Source: Hyphomicrobiales bacterium (GTDB lineage: Bacteria > Pseudomonadota > Alphaproteobacteria > Rhizobiales > Devosiaceae). Taken from it: a DNA stretch of 64,000 nt. The translations under genes and the position numbers were made by a program. Position 1 is the stretch's first letter. Each line of letters opens with the position of its first letter. The stretch spans positions 124,196 through 188,195 of the forward strand of contig UCAU01000028.1 of assembly GCA_900470445.1 (NCBI GenBank), given 5' to 3'. A model generated the notes under the pieces. That model had not been told where the DNA came from. It searched no databases and saw only the letters and a list, made by a program, of their open reading frames with translations. This document shows positions 55,325-62,921 of this stretch, piece after piece.

Positions 55325-56740
55325 GTGAGCACAGATAGTGAAACCGTGCCCGGCCCAGAGGTCGGGATTGATCCCGATGCGCTGCGCGATGCGGAGGACC
55401 GCATCAGTCCGCTGTGGCTGGAACGCCTGCGCGCCTATTTGGATGCGGGGCGGGGGGATGACGTCGCCGCGGTGATGGAGCCGCTGCATGCCGCCGATGT
55501 CGGCGACGTGCTCGAATCGCTCGATGCCGAGGAGCGGCTGGCGCTGGTGCGCATGCTGGGCGACCGGTTTGATTATTCGGCACTGACCGAGGTGGACGAG
55601 AGCGTCCGCGTCGAGCTGATGGACGAATTGTCCAATGCCGATATTGCGCGCGGCGTGACGGGATTGGACAATGACGACGCCGTCGCCATTCTCGAGGACC
55701 TCGAGCAGGTCGACCGCGACGAGGTTCTCTCGCAACTGCCGACCTTCGAGCGGCTGAGCCTCAAGCGCAGCCTCGATTTCCCCGAGGAATCCGCCGGCCG
55801 GCGGATGCAGACCGATTTCATCGCCATTCCGCCATTCTGGACGGTGGGGCAGACCATCGATTATCTGCGCACCGAGCCCGATCTGCCCGACGAATTCTAC
55901 CAGATCTACGTCGTGGACGCGTCCTATCAGGTGCTGGGCACCATTCCGCTCGACAAGTTCCTGCGTGCGGCACGGGTGGTCTCCATCGAGACTCTGATGA
56001 ACACCAATTTCGTCCTGGTCGATGCCAATGAGGACCAGGAAGAAGCGGCGCGCGATTTCGAGCGCTACGATCTGGTCGAAGTGGGCGTGGTGGACGAGAG
56101 CAAGCGGCTGGTCGGCGTGCTCACCATCGACGACATCGTCGACGTTATCCACGAAGAGGCCGACGAAGACATCAAGCTGCTGGCTGGCGTGGGCGACGAG
56201 GATATTTCCGACACCACGATCGACACGGTGCGCAGCCGCGTGCCCTGGCTGGTGGTTAACCTCTTTACCGCGGTGGCCGTCTCCTACGTCATCGGCCTGT
56301 TCGATGGCACGATCGAGCAGATGGTGGCGCTGGCCGTGCTGATGCCCATCGTCGCCTCGATGGGCGGCAATGCCGGCACCCAGACCATGACGGTGACCGT
56401 GCGGGCGCTGGCCATGCGCGAGTTGGACGGGCGGCGCCTGCGCCGGCTGATCACCCGCGAAATGGTGGTGGGCCTGGCCAATGGGGTGATCTTTGCCGTG
56501 CTGATCGGCCTGGTCACCTGGCTGCGCTTCGGCAATATCGAACTGGGCGGCGTGATCGGGCTGGCCATGGTGATCAATCTGATCGTGGCCGGCACGGCTG
56601 GCATTTTGATCCCCCTGGCGCTGGACAAGCTCAAGGCCGACCCGGCCATCGCCTCGGCGGTATTCGTGACCACCATTACCGACACGGTCGGGTTCTTCGC
56701 GTTCCTCGGGATTGCGGGGCTGTGGTTCGGGCTGTTCTAG
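55325..56740 (+). CDS. mgtE: magnesium transporter MgtE
   Basis: 471 residues with a GTG start at 55325. The cytosolic N domain (about 30-140, many Asp/Glu), two CBS domains (about 145-270) and five spans (about 295-471) are all present. The pore signature MPIVASMGGNAGTQTMTV is intact. The cytosolic domains close the channel when Mg is high. The next gene starts at the base after its stop. Confidence 0.96.
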   Translation: MSTDSETVPGPEVGIDPDALRDAEDRISPLWLERLRAYLDAGRGDDVAAVMEPLHAADVGDVLESLDAEERLALVRMLGDRFDYSALTEVDESVRVELMDELSNADIARGVTGLDNDDAVAILEDLEQVDRDEVLSQLPTFERLSLKRSLDFPEESAGRRMQTDFIAIPPFWTVGQTIDYLRTEPDLPDEFYQIYVVDASYQVLGTIPLDKFLRAARVVSIETLMNTNFVLVDANEDQEEAARDFERYDLVEVGVVDESKRLVGVLTIDDIVDVIHEEADEDIKLLAGVGDEDISDTTIDTVRSRVPWLVVNLFTAVAVSYVIGLFDGTIEQMVALAVLMPIVASMGGNAGTQTMTVTVRALAMRELDGRRLRRLITREMVVGLANGVIFAVLIGLVTWLRFGNIELGGVIGLAMVINLIVAGTAGILIPLALDKLKADPAIASAVFVTTITDTVGFFAFLGIAGLWFGLF

Positions 56741-57316
56741 ATGGTTGAGCCCGGCAAGATCATCTTTGTGCATGGCGCCTCGAGCAGCGGTAAATCCACC
56801 ATTGCGCGGGGCATCCAGGCGCAGATCGGGTTGCCGGTCTGGCACATTTCCATCGATCACCTGCGGGATGCGGGCGTGCTGCCCATGGCCCGCTTCAAGA
56901 GCCGCGAATTCGACTGGAAAGCGGCACGAGCGCCGTTTTTTGACGGGTTTCACCGCTCGCTTGTGGCCTATGCGGCGGCGGGCAATAATCTGGTGCTCGA
57001 GCATATTCTGGATACGCCGGGCTGGTTGGACGAGCTGGTGGCGCTATTCGCCCCGTTCGATGTGTTTTTCGTCGGCGTGCATTGCCCGCTGCCACTGCTG
57101 ATCGAGCGGGAAAAGGCGCGGGGCGACCGGCCGCTGGGCAGCGCCGAGCAGGATTTCCATACTATCCACCAAGGCATGGAATATGACTTCGAGGTGCACA
57201 CCGACTCGGACGCCCAGGGCAATGTCGAGCGGGTGATTGCGGCCTGGGAAAATCGTACCGGCCCCTCATTTTTTGCCCGGCGGGCGATGGCCTCAGGCGC
57301 CGCTCAATATCGTTAA
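56741..57316 (+). CDS. chloramphenicol-phosphotransferase-like P-loop kinase
   Basis: 191 residues. Walker A GASSSGKST is at 12-20. IPVWHISIDHLRD-like sequence (LPVWHISIDHLRDAG), VLEHILDTPGWLDEL and FFVGVHCPLPLLIEREKARGDRPLG match the CPT family. The conserved Asp in 'SIDHLRD' would be the base. The natural substrate is unknown. It abuts mgtE without a gap and is probably cotranscribed with it. Confidence 0.85.
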   Translation: MVEPGKIIFVHGASSSGKSTIARGIQAQIGLPVWHISIDHLRDAGVLPMARFKSREFDWKAARAPFFDGFHRSLVAYAAAGNNLVLEHILDTPGWLDELVALFAPFDVFFVGVHCPLPLLIEREKARGDRPLGSAEQDFHTIHQGMEYDFEVHTDSDAQGNVERVIAAWENRTGPSFFARRAMASGAAQYR

Positions 57317-57493
57317 AATGCCGGGAATTCGGGTCGCGCCGCCTTAACCGAGCCCGGAATCAAGCCTGTGGACTGTGGCAACTTCGCCGCTTGCAAAGCA
57401 TTTATGACGCAGTTAACGATTCATGACCGGGTGTGGCCCCTGCGCGTCAGTGGCGTCGCCAACCGGAAGTGAACGGCTGACAAGGAGCGATCT

Positions 57494-57595
57494 ATGCGAA
57501 GTCAACCGAAGGCCAATATGTGGCGAGCAGCGACCTGGACCATGGTCTGCCTGCTCTCGATGGGACTGGTTTTCTCCGTAATTGCTGGCGTCTAG
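57494..57595 (+). CDS. 33-aa single-span membrane peptide
   Basis: ATG at 57494 with a full AAGGAG seven bases upstream; TAG at 57593-57595. The peptide starts MRSQPKANMWRAATW and then has one hydrophobic span, TMVCLLSMGLVFSVIAGV. A terminator follows 31 bases after the stop, so it has the layout of a monocistronic gene. No homologue was recognised. Confidence 0.5.
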   Translation: MRSQPKANMWRAATWTMVCLLSMGLVFSVIAGV

Positions 57596-57626
57596 GCGCT
57601 AGAGTTCTTCACTCACACGATTTAGG

Positions 57627-57658
57627 AGGGCGCCCAAGCCACTGGGGCGCCCTTCTTG
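57627..57658 (+). terminator. intrinsic terminator after the 33-aa peptide gene
   Basis: AGGGCGCCC, loop AAGCCACTG, GGGCGCCCT, then TCTTGCTT. It sits between the peptide gene and the GST gene. Confidence 0.75.
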
Positions 57659-57669
57659 CTTAGGAAACA

Positions 57670-58350
57670 ATGATGAAGCTGCTGATCGGCAATCGCAATT
57701 ATTCCACCTGGTCGCTGCGGCCCTGGTTGGTGCTGGCGCATTTCGACATTCCATTCGAGGATGAAGTGCTGCAACTCTCCGGCGAAGGCTGGCGCGAAAC
57801 GCTGGCGGCGCGTTCGCCCACCGGCAAGGTGCCGGTGCTGGTCGATGGCGATCTGGTCGTGCCCGAGACAATTGCGATCATCGAATATCTGGCCGATCTT
57901 CATCCCGACAAAACCATCTGGCCGGCCGATCCGCGGCAGCGGGCAATGGCGCGGGCGGCGAGTGCGGAAATGCATTCGGCGTTCCAGTCGCTGCGCAGTC
58001 ACGCGCCGATGAATTTGCGCGCCGCCCACCCCGGCAAGGTCAATATCGACACCGTCAGCAAGGATCTGCACCGGCTCGAGACCCTGCTGGGCGGCTTGCT
58101 GACTCAGTCGGGCGGCCCGTTCCTGTTTGGCGAGTTCACCGCGGTCGACGCCATGTTCGCCCCGGTGGCCACGCGCATTCGCACCTATGCCTTGCCGGTT
58201 TCCGATCTTCTGAACGCCTATGTCGAAGCCATCTACAGCCTGCCGGCCTTCCAGCAATGGCTGGCTTTGGCCCTGCGCGAGCCATGGGTGGTTGATGACG
58301 ACGAGATCGACGTGATCCAGGGACGCGTCAAGCCGGGGACGCTCGCATGA
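57670..58350 (+). CDS. glutathione S-transferase family protein
   Basis: 226 residues. LLIGNRNYSTWSLRPWLVLAH is the N-terminal thioredoxin-fold start (with the Ser after Tyr that replaces the usual catalytic Tyr/Cys), PTGKVPVLVDGDLVVPETIAI holds the cis-Pro and the glutathione-binding ES/ET, and the helical C-domain begins near 85. It resembles the group near DUF1489 in alphaproteobacteria. It overlaps the next gene by ATGA. Confidence 0.9.
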   Translation: MMKLLIGNRNYSTWSLRPWLVLAHFDIPFEDEVLQLSGEGWRETLAARSPTGKVPVLVDGDLVVPETIAIIEYLADLHPDKTIWPADPRQRAMARAASAEMHSAFQSLRSHAPMNLRAAHPGKVNIDTVSKDLHRLETLLGGLLTQSGGPFLFGEFTAVDAMFAPVATRIRTYALPVSDLLNAYVEAIYSLPAFQQWLALALREPWVVDDDEIDVIQGRVKPGTLA

Positions 58351-58772
58351 TCCACATGGTCAAACTCAGCGTCGGGGTGGCAAGCCTGGCGGAACTCGAA
58401 AGCTATCGCGACGAGCGCGCCCATTGGTGGGGCGCCGATTACGGCGAGGACGTGCATGTCCACCGCACCCGCATGCGCCCCAAGCGCGCCGCGGAGATGG
58501 AGGGCGTGTCCTCGATCTATTGGGTCATCGCCGGCGCCATCGTCTGCCGCCAGCCCATCCTGCGCCTGGCGCCCTATACCGACGCCGAGGGCAAGGATTA
58601 TTGCGACATCATCATGAGCCGCGACATGGTGCGCACCGTGCCCTATCCCAAACGCCCCTTCCAGGGCTGGCGCTACCTGCGGCCAGAGGATGCCCCACCG
58701 GACCTGGGCGCCAACGAGAATGCCGAAGCCTTGGCCCTGGCTGCGGATTTGGCGAAGCTGGGGTTGATCTGA
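58347..58772 (+). CDS. DUF1489-family protein
   Basis: 141 residues. HMVKLSVGVASLAELESYRDE, the HVHRTRMRPKRAAEM segment and GSIYWVIAG-like SSIYWVIAGAIVCRQPILRL match DUF1489, a family largely confined to alphaproteobacteria. No function is known. It is cotranslated with the GST gene and is convergent with a second GST gene with no gap. Confidence 0.88.
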   Translation: MIHMVKLSVGVASLAELESYRDERAHWWGADYGEDVHVHRTRMRPKRAAEMEGVSSIYWVIAGAIVCRQPILRLAPYTDAEGKDYCDIIMSRDMVRTVPYPKRPFQGWRYLRPEDAPPDLGANENAEALALAADLAKLGLI

Positions 58773-59390
58773 TCAGGCCATGACCGGATAGCTGGCGGCG
58801 AAGGCGGGAAGCGCGTTTGCTTTGGCCGAAAGAGCAGCCAGAACTGGCCGCGGCTGCTGCACCAGCGCCGGATGCGCCGTAGCGATGAAGTCGTGGGCGC
58901 AGACCATGGCTATGATTGCCCCTCTGGGATAGTCGTTCGCCGGCCACTCGGCACTGGTGGCCAGCGTTTCCAGATGATTGAGTCCGGCAGTGATCTGCTG
59001 CTCCAGCCGCGCACGCCAGCCCGGCCACTGGAACTCCGGCGGCCGGCGAATAGCCTCATAGACCAAGGCGACGCCCTTTTCGGCCACGCCATTGGCATAG
59101 CCGGCTATCTGGAGATGCGCGATTCTGCTGAGGCCATCGGCCGGGAACAGGCGTTTCCCCTCCGCGGCGGTCTGGTCGAGATAGTCGATGATGGCGGAAG
59201 TTTCGATGAGGTCCATGCCTTCATCGAGGCGCAGCACCGGCACGCGGCCGAGCGGATTGGCCTCGGTGATGCCGCCGAAATCGGACTGCAGCACATTGAC
59301 GATCTGGCGCTCAAAGGAGCGGCCTTGCAGCGTAAGCGAGATCGCCACGCGCCGCACGAATGGCGAGAGCCTGCCGCCGAATAGAATCAT
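58773..59390 (-). CDS. glutathione S-transferase family protein
   Basis: 205 residues from MILFGGRLSPFVRRVAISL at 59390. The Ser in LSPFVRRV is in the catalytic position, NPLGRVPVLRLDEG holds the cis-Pro, and LIETSAIIDYLDQ the glutathione-binding Glu-Thr/Ser. It is distinct from the GST at 57670. Substrate unknown. Confidence 0.9.
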   Translation of the reverse strand: MILFGGRLSPFVRRVAISLTLQGRSFERQIVNVLQSDFGGITEANPLGRVPVLRLDEGMDLIETSAIIDYLDQTAAEGKRLFPADGLSRIAHLQIAGYANGVAEKGVALVYEAIRRPPEFQWPGWRARLEQQITAGLNHLETLATSAEWPANDYPRGAIIAMVCAHDFIATAHPALVQQPRPVLAALSAKANALPAFAASYPVMA

Positions 59391-59488
59391 GGTGCTAGGT
59401 CCTGATGAGCGGTCGCCAGAATGATGGGGCCAGTTAGGGCTGGCAAGATCGCCTCCACCACACCTTCTCCAACACAGAAATCGCCCCG

Positions 59489-59504
59489 TTAACCGACCCT
59501 TAAC
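59489..59504 (+). promoter_or_regulatory. perfect CtrA box upstream of the MipZ genes
   Basis: TTAA (59489-59492), seven bases, TTAAC (59500-59504): an exact match to the full CtrA site TTAA-N7-TTAAC. It lies 56 bases before the first MipZ ATG, the distance expected for a site over the -35 region. The GANTC site for CcrM was not found in this promoter. Confidence 0.7.
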
Positions 59505-59559
59505 CATGCGGGTTCGATGTGTTGATCAAGAGTTAATCGTTCCTGATTTGGAGACGGCG

Positions 59560-60387
59560 ATGGGGCAGGGGGCACATGTCATTGTGGTGGGCAATGAGAA
59601 AGGCGGGTCGGGGAAGTCGACCACGGCGTTTCACCTCGCCATTTATCTGATGCACCATGGCTATCGCGTCGCCACCATCGATGTGGACAGCCGCCAGCAG
59701 ACCTTTACCCATTATGTGCGCAACCGCCGCGCCTGGACGCGGGAGCGGGGCCTTAATGTGCCCAATCCCAAGCATTTCCATCTGCCGACTGCCTGGGGCG
59801 ATTCGATCAAGGACAATCAGCAGGCCGAGCTGGCGGTGTTCCGCAAGGCGATCGCCGAGGTGGATGGGGCCGTCGATTACCTGGTGATCGACACGCCTGG
59901 CTTTGACACCAATCTGACGCGGCTGGCCCATACCATGGCCGATACGCTAGTGACCCCGCTCAATGACAGCCTGATCGATCTGAACGTGCTGGCGCGGGTG
60001 GACCCCGAGACGAACGAGCCGGTCGAAACCAGCCATTATGCACGGCTGGTGCAACGGGCGCGCTCGGAACGGCTGGCGGCCGATGGCAAGACTATCGACT
60101 GGGTGCTGGTGCGGAACCGCATTTCCATGCTGGGCTCGCGCAATGCCAATCAGGTGCATGCGACACTGGAGCGGATCGGCACGCGCTTTGGCGCCAGGGT
60201 GGCCGATGGCATTGCCGAGCGGGTGATCTTTCGCTCGCTGTTTGCCAGCGGCATGACGGTGTTTGATCCGCTGGAGGAGGTCGCGCTGGGCGGCGCGCCG
60301 TCGATGTCCCATGTCAGCGCGCGACAGGAATACCGCAATTTGGTATCGGCGCTGCAATTGCCGGTGCGGCAGCGGATGGCCGCTTAG
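59560..60387 (+). CDS. mipZ: MipZ-type division-plane positioning ATPase, paralogue 1
   Basis: 275 residues from MGQGAHVIVV at 59560; the frame opens at 59506 but a GAGACGG Shine-Dalgarno supports 59560. The deviant Walker A KGGSGKS is at 14-20 after VVGNEKGG. DVDSRQQTFTHYVRNR and VIDTPGFDTNLTRLAH match MipZ. MipZ forms gradients from ParB-marked poles and blocks FtsZ, thereby placing division mid-cell. A second copy follows after 93 bases. Confidence 0.93.
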   Translation: MGQGAHVIVVGNEKGGSGKSTTAFHLAIYLMHHGYRVATIDVDSRQQTFTHYVRNRRAWTRERGLNVPNPKHFHLPTAWGDSIKDNQQAELAVFRKAIAEVDGAVDYLVIDTPGFDTNLTRLAHTMADTLVTPLNDSLIDLNVLARVDPETNEPVETSHYARLVQRARSERLAADGKTIDWVLVRNRISMLGSRNANQVHATLERIGTRFGARVADGIAERVIFRSLFASGMTVFDPLEEVALGGAPSMSHVSARQEYRNLVSALQLPVRQRMAA

Positions 60388-60480
60388 GCTCTGCCTGTTC
60401 AGCAATATTTGTAACAGAACCACCCTTGCCCGGTGGCGCGAAACACTGACACTTGCCGGACGTAGTAGGAGTGATTTGCC

Positions 60481-61320
60481 GTGCGACAGGGCCCGCATGT
60501 CATCGTCGTCGGCAATGAGAAGGGCGGGTCGGGCAAATCGACTACGGCCTTTCATCTGGTCATCTACCTGCTTTACCAAGGCCATCGGGTCGCTTCGATC
60601 GATGTGGACAGCCGCCAGCAGACCTTCACCCATTATGTGCGCAATCGGCGCGACTGGGCCAAGGCGCATGGCCTGAGCCTGCCCCATCCCACCCATTTCC
60701 ACCTGCCATTGGCGCAGGGGGATTCGGTGAAGGAAAATCACGGCCGCGAGTTCGAGATGTTCCGCCAGGCGATTGGCGAAGTGGACGATGACACCGATTT
60801 TTTGGTGATCGACACGCCGGGCTTCGACACCAATCTGACGCGGCTGGCGCATTCGCTGGCCGATACGCTGGTCACCCCGGTCAATGACAGCCTGATCGAT
60901 CTCAACGTGCTGGCGCAGATGGACCCGGTGACGGGCGCGCCGCGCGAGATGAGCCATTATGCCCGGCTGGTGCAGCGAGCCCGCTCGGAGCGCCTGGCCA
61001 TCGATGGCAAGACCATGGATTGGGTGCTGGTGCGCAACCGCATCTCGATGCTGTCTTCGCGCAGCATGCGGCAGGTGCAGACCATGCTGGAGCGGATCGC
61101 TGCCCGTTTCGGCTGTCGCGTCGCCGAGGGCATTGCCGAGCGCGTGGTGTTCCGCTCGCTGTTTCCCATGGGCCTAACCGTGTTCGACCCGCTGGACGAA
61201 ACGCTGCTAGGCGGATCGCCATCGCTGTCGCATGTGGGCGCGCGCGAGGAATATCGCGCGCTGGTGTCGGCACTACATCTGCCGGTCAAAGCCCGAGCCA
61301 AGGTGTCCGCCGAGGGGTAA
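60481..61320 (+). CDS. MipZ-type division-plane positioning ATPase, paralogue 2
   Basis: 279 residues with a GTG start at 60481. It repeats the paralogue-1 plan: VIVVGNEKGGSGKSTTAFHL, DVDSRQQTFTHYVRNRR, LVIDTPGFDTNLTRLAHSLA, LVTPVNDSLIDLNVLAQMD and a C-terminal HVGAREEYRALVSALHLPV. The two differ throughout, so the duplication is old rather than recent. Both keep the ATPase motifs. The 93-base gap contains no clear CtrA box, so it may share the upstream promoter. Confidence 0.92.
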   Translation: MRQGPHVIVVGNEKGGSGKSTTAFHLVIYLLYQGHRVASIDVDSRQQTFTHYVRNRRDWAKAHGLSLPHPTHFHLPLAQGDSVKENHGREFEMFRQAIGEVDDDTDFLVIDTPGFDTNLTRLAHSLADTLVTPVNDSLIDLNVLAQMDPVTGAPREMSHYARLVQRARSERLAIDGKTMDWVLVRNRISMLSSRSMRQVQTMLERIAARFGCRVAEGIAERVVFRSLFPMGLTVFDPLDETLLGGSPSLSHVGAREEYRALVSALHLPVKARAKVSAEG

Positions 61321-61332
61321 CGAGAGCAGGGC

Positions 61333-62352
61333 TTAGGCTACCAAATTCGCCAGCACAATCTCCCGCCACACCCGGTTGGGCGTCACCCAGGCGTCCCATT
61401 CATTGTAATGGCCCGAATAGATGACCACGGCCACGCCAGCGTCCGGCATGAGCCACAGCCGCTGGCCCCCATTGCCGAAGCCGGCCGCCCAGTTGCGCTC
61501 TCCGGATAGAGCCGGCGTGGGCGCCTCACCGAGAAACCACAGCCGGCCATAATGCAACCCGTCGCCCGTCTCGATGGCCGGCTTCAGCGATGCCTCGATC
61601 CAGCCCCGCGAGACGATGCGGCGTCCCTCGTGCTCGCCGCCCTTGAGCACCATATTGCCGATGCGCAGCAGGTCGCGCGGGCGCAGCCGCAGGCCGGAGG
61701 CGGCGGAGGCGACGCCATCGGCGCCGCTATTCCATTCGAAGCGCTCGATGCCGAGTGGGCCCAACAGCGTTTCGCGGGCAAAATCGGGCAGCGATTGCCC
61801 GGTGCCGCGGGCGATCAGTGCGCCGATCAGCGCCACGCTGCCGCCGGAATAGATCCAGCGTGTGCCCGGCTCGGCGACGACAGGCTGTTCGAGGACAAAG
61901 CGATAGCGATCCGGCGCGTTTTCCATGGCAATTTCGCTATTGAGCGGATCGGTATAGGGGCGGTTCTCGTCCCATTGCAGCCCCATACTCATGGTCAGGG
62001 CATGTTCGATCGTGATGCCGGCTTTGGACGTGTCGGTCTGAAGGTCGGGATAATCTGGGAATTGGGCGAAGAGCGGGGCTTCGGGCGGCGGCACCAGGCT
62101 CCGGTCGAGCGCTATGCCATAGAGCAGGCTGACCACGCTCTTGGTGACCGAGCGGAGGTCATGCAGCGTCTGCGCATCGAAGGTGACCTCACCGAGCGGC
62201 TTGCCCCAGTTTTCGTCTTGGCCAGTGTAATAAGTTTCGAGCGCCAATTCGCCCTTGTGGCCGACAAGCACGGCATGCAGGTGGCGGAGCAGGCCGGACT
62301 CGATGCCCGCTGCGAGCTTGCGGGGCAGGTCGGGGGAGAAGGATTGCGGCAT
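61333..62352 (-). CDS. class C beta-lactamase-fold serine hydrolase
   Basis: 339 residues from MPQSFSPDLP at 62352, with GGAG upstream. The SxxK motif SVTK is at 68-71; the second motif is YSGGS at 167-171, and a GNGGQ segment near the C-terminus occupies the third-motif position. There is no signal peptide, so it is probably a cytosolic esterase or peptidase rather than a lactamase. Convergent with paralogue 2 of mipZ. Confidence 0.85.
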   Translation of the reverse strand: MPQSFSPDLPRKLAAGIESGLLRHLHAVLVGHKGELALETYYTGQDENWGKPLGEVTFDAQTLHDLRSVTKSVVSLLYGIALDRSLVPPPEAPLFAQFPDYPDLQTDTSKAGITIEHALTMSMGLQWDENRPYTDPLNSEIAMENAPDRYRFVLEQPVVAEPGTRWIYSGGSVALIGALIARGTGQSLPDFARETLLGPLGIERFEWNSGADGVASAASGLRLRPRDLLRIGNMVLKGGEHEGRRIVSRGWIEASLKPAIETGDGLHYGRLWFLGEAPTPALSGERNWAAGFGNGGQRLWLMPDAGVAVVIYSGHYNEWDAWVTPNRVWREIVLANLVA

Positions 62353-62435
62353 CGGGCGCTCCACGGTTGGACGTGAAGCCTAGTGAAATTTCGGGGGAAA
62401 ATTCAAGGGCGCGTGGTGAGCGTCACGTTATCCTC

Positions 62436-62532
62436 CCCACCGCGTCACCCTCGGGCTCGACCCGAGGGCCGTTCGTCGCCTGTGCCGGATTGAGAGTGGC
62501 CCTCGGATCAAGTCCGAGGGAGATACGGTGGG
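62436..62532. repeat. palindromic dispersed repeat of the CCTCGGG type
   Basis: Two small palindromes, CCTCGGGCTCGACCCGAGG and CCTCGGATCAAGTCCGAGG, lie within a larger inverted repeat closed by CCCACCG and CGGTGGG. It sits in the gap between the serine-hydrolase gene and the next unknown gene. Its sequence is different from the two repeats near 46600 and 47640. Confidence 0.8.
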
Positions 62533-62572
62533 CGCGGCAGCATTGCAGATGGGCTAGGAGACCTCAGTTAGC

Positions 62573-62842
62573 CTACCGCTTGCCAAAACTCATACGCAAA
62601 GCGCGCTTGCCGCCGGGGGCAAAAACGTCGATGTCGATATGGACCGGCTCCTGCACCATGCGGCGGGTGCGGGCGGAGAGGGCCAGCACGACGCCGAGCA
62701 GGTCGCCGACGCCGCGGCGGCGCGGCAGCATGCGGCCGGTCATTCCGGCCAGCACGCGGTTGCGCGCGGCCATGTCGTCCGAGGTCAGGGCTGAGCGGCC
62801 AATGAAACTGGCAAGCTCGGCGAGGGCAGTACGTTCGCTCAT
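62573..62842 (-). CDS. conserved hypothetical protein, 89 aa
   Basis: 89 residues: MSERTALAELASFIGRSALT, a basic central stretch (TGRMLPRRRGVGDLLGVVLALS) and HIDIDVFAPGGKRALRMSFGKR. It has no signal peptide; the centre is hydrophobic but interrupted by charges. It is upstream of nothing on its strand but a repeat. No family was recognised. GC bias and length make it a plausible gene but not certain. Confidence 0.5.
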   Translation of the reverse strand: MSERTALAELASFIGRSALTSDDMAARNRVLAGMTGRMLPRRRGVGDLLGVVLALSARTRRMVQEPVHIDIDVFAPGGKRALRMSFGKR

Positions 62843-62921
62843 TGGGCTACTCCAAACACAGGCACCAATTTGCTTCCCTGGTCACCGGCGATGCGTGCCG
62901 CCGGTCATTCTCGTTATCTCG

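Noticed and set aside
55193-57004. N-terminal extension of the YjbR frame through mgtE
   Set aside because: Only the last 123 codons (54821-55192) have a Shine-Dalgarno and a family match; the rest is antisense to mgtE.
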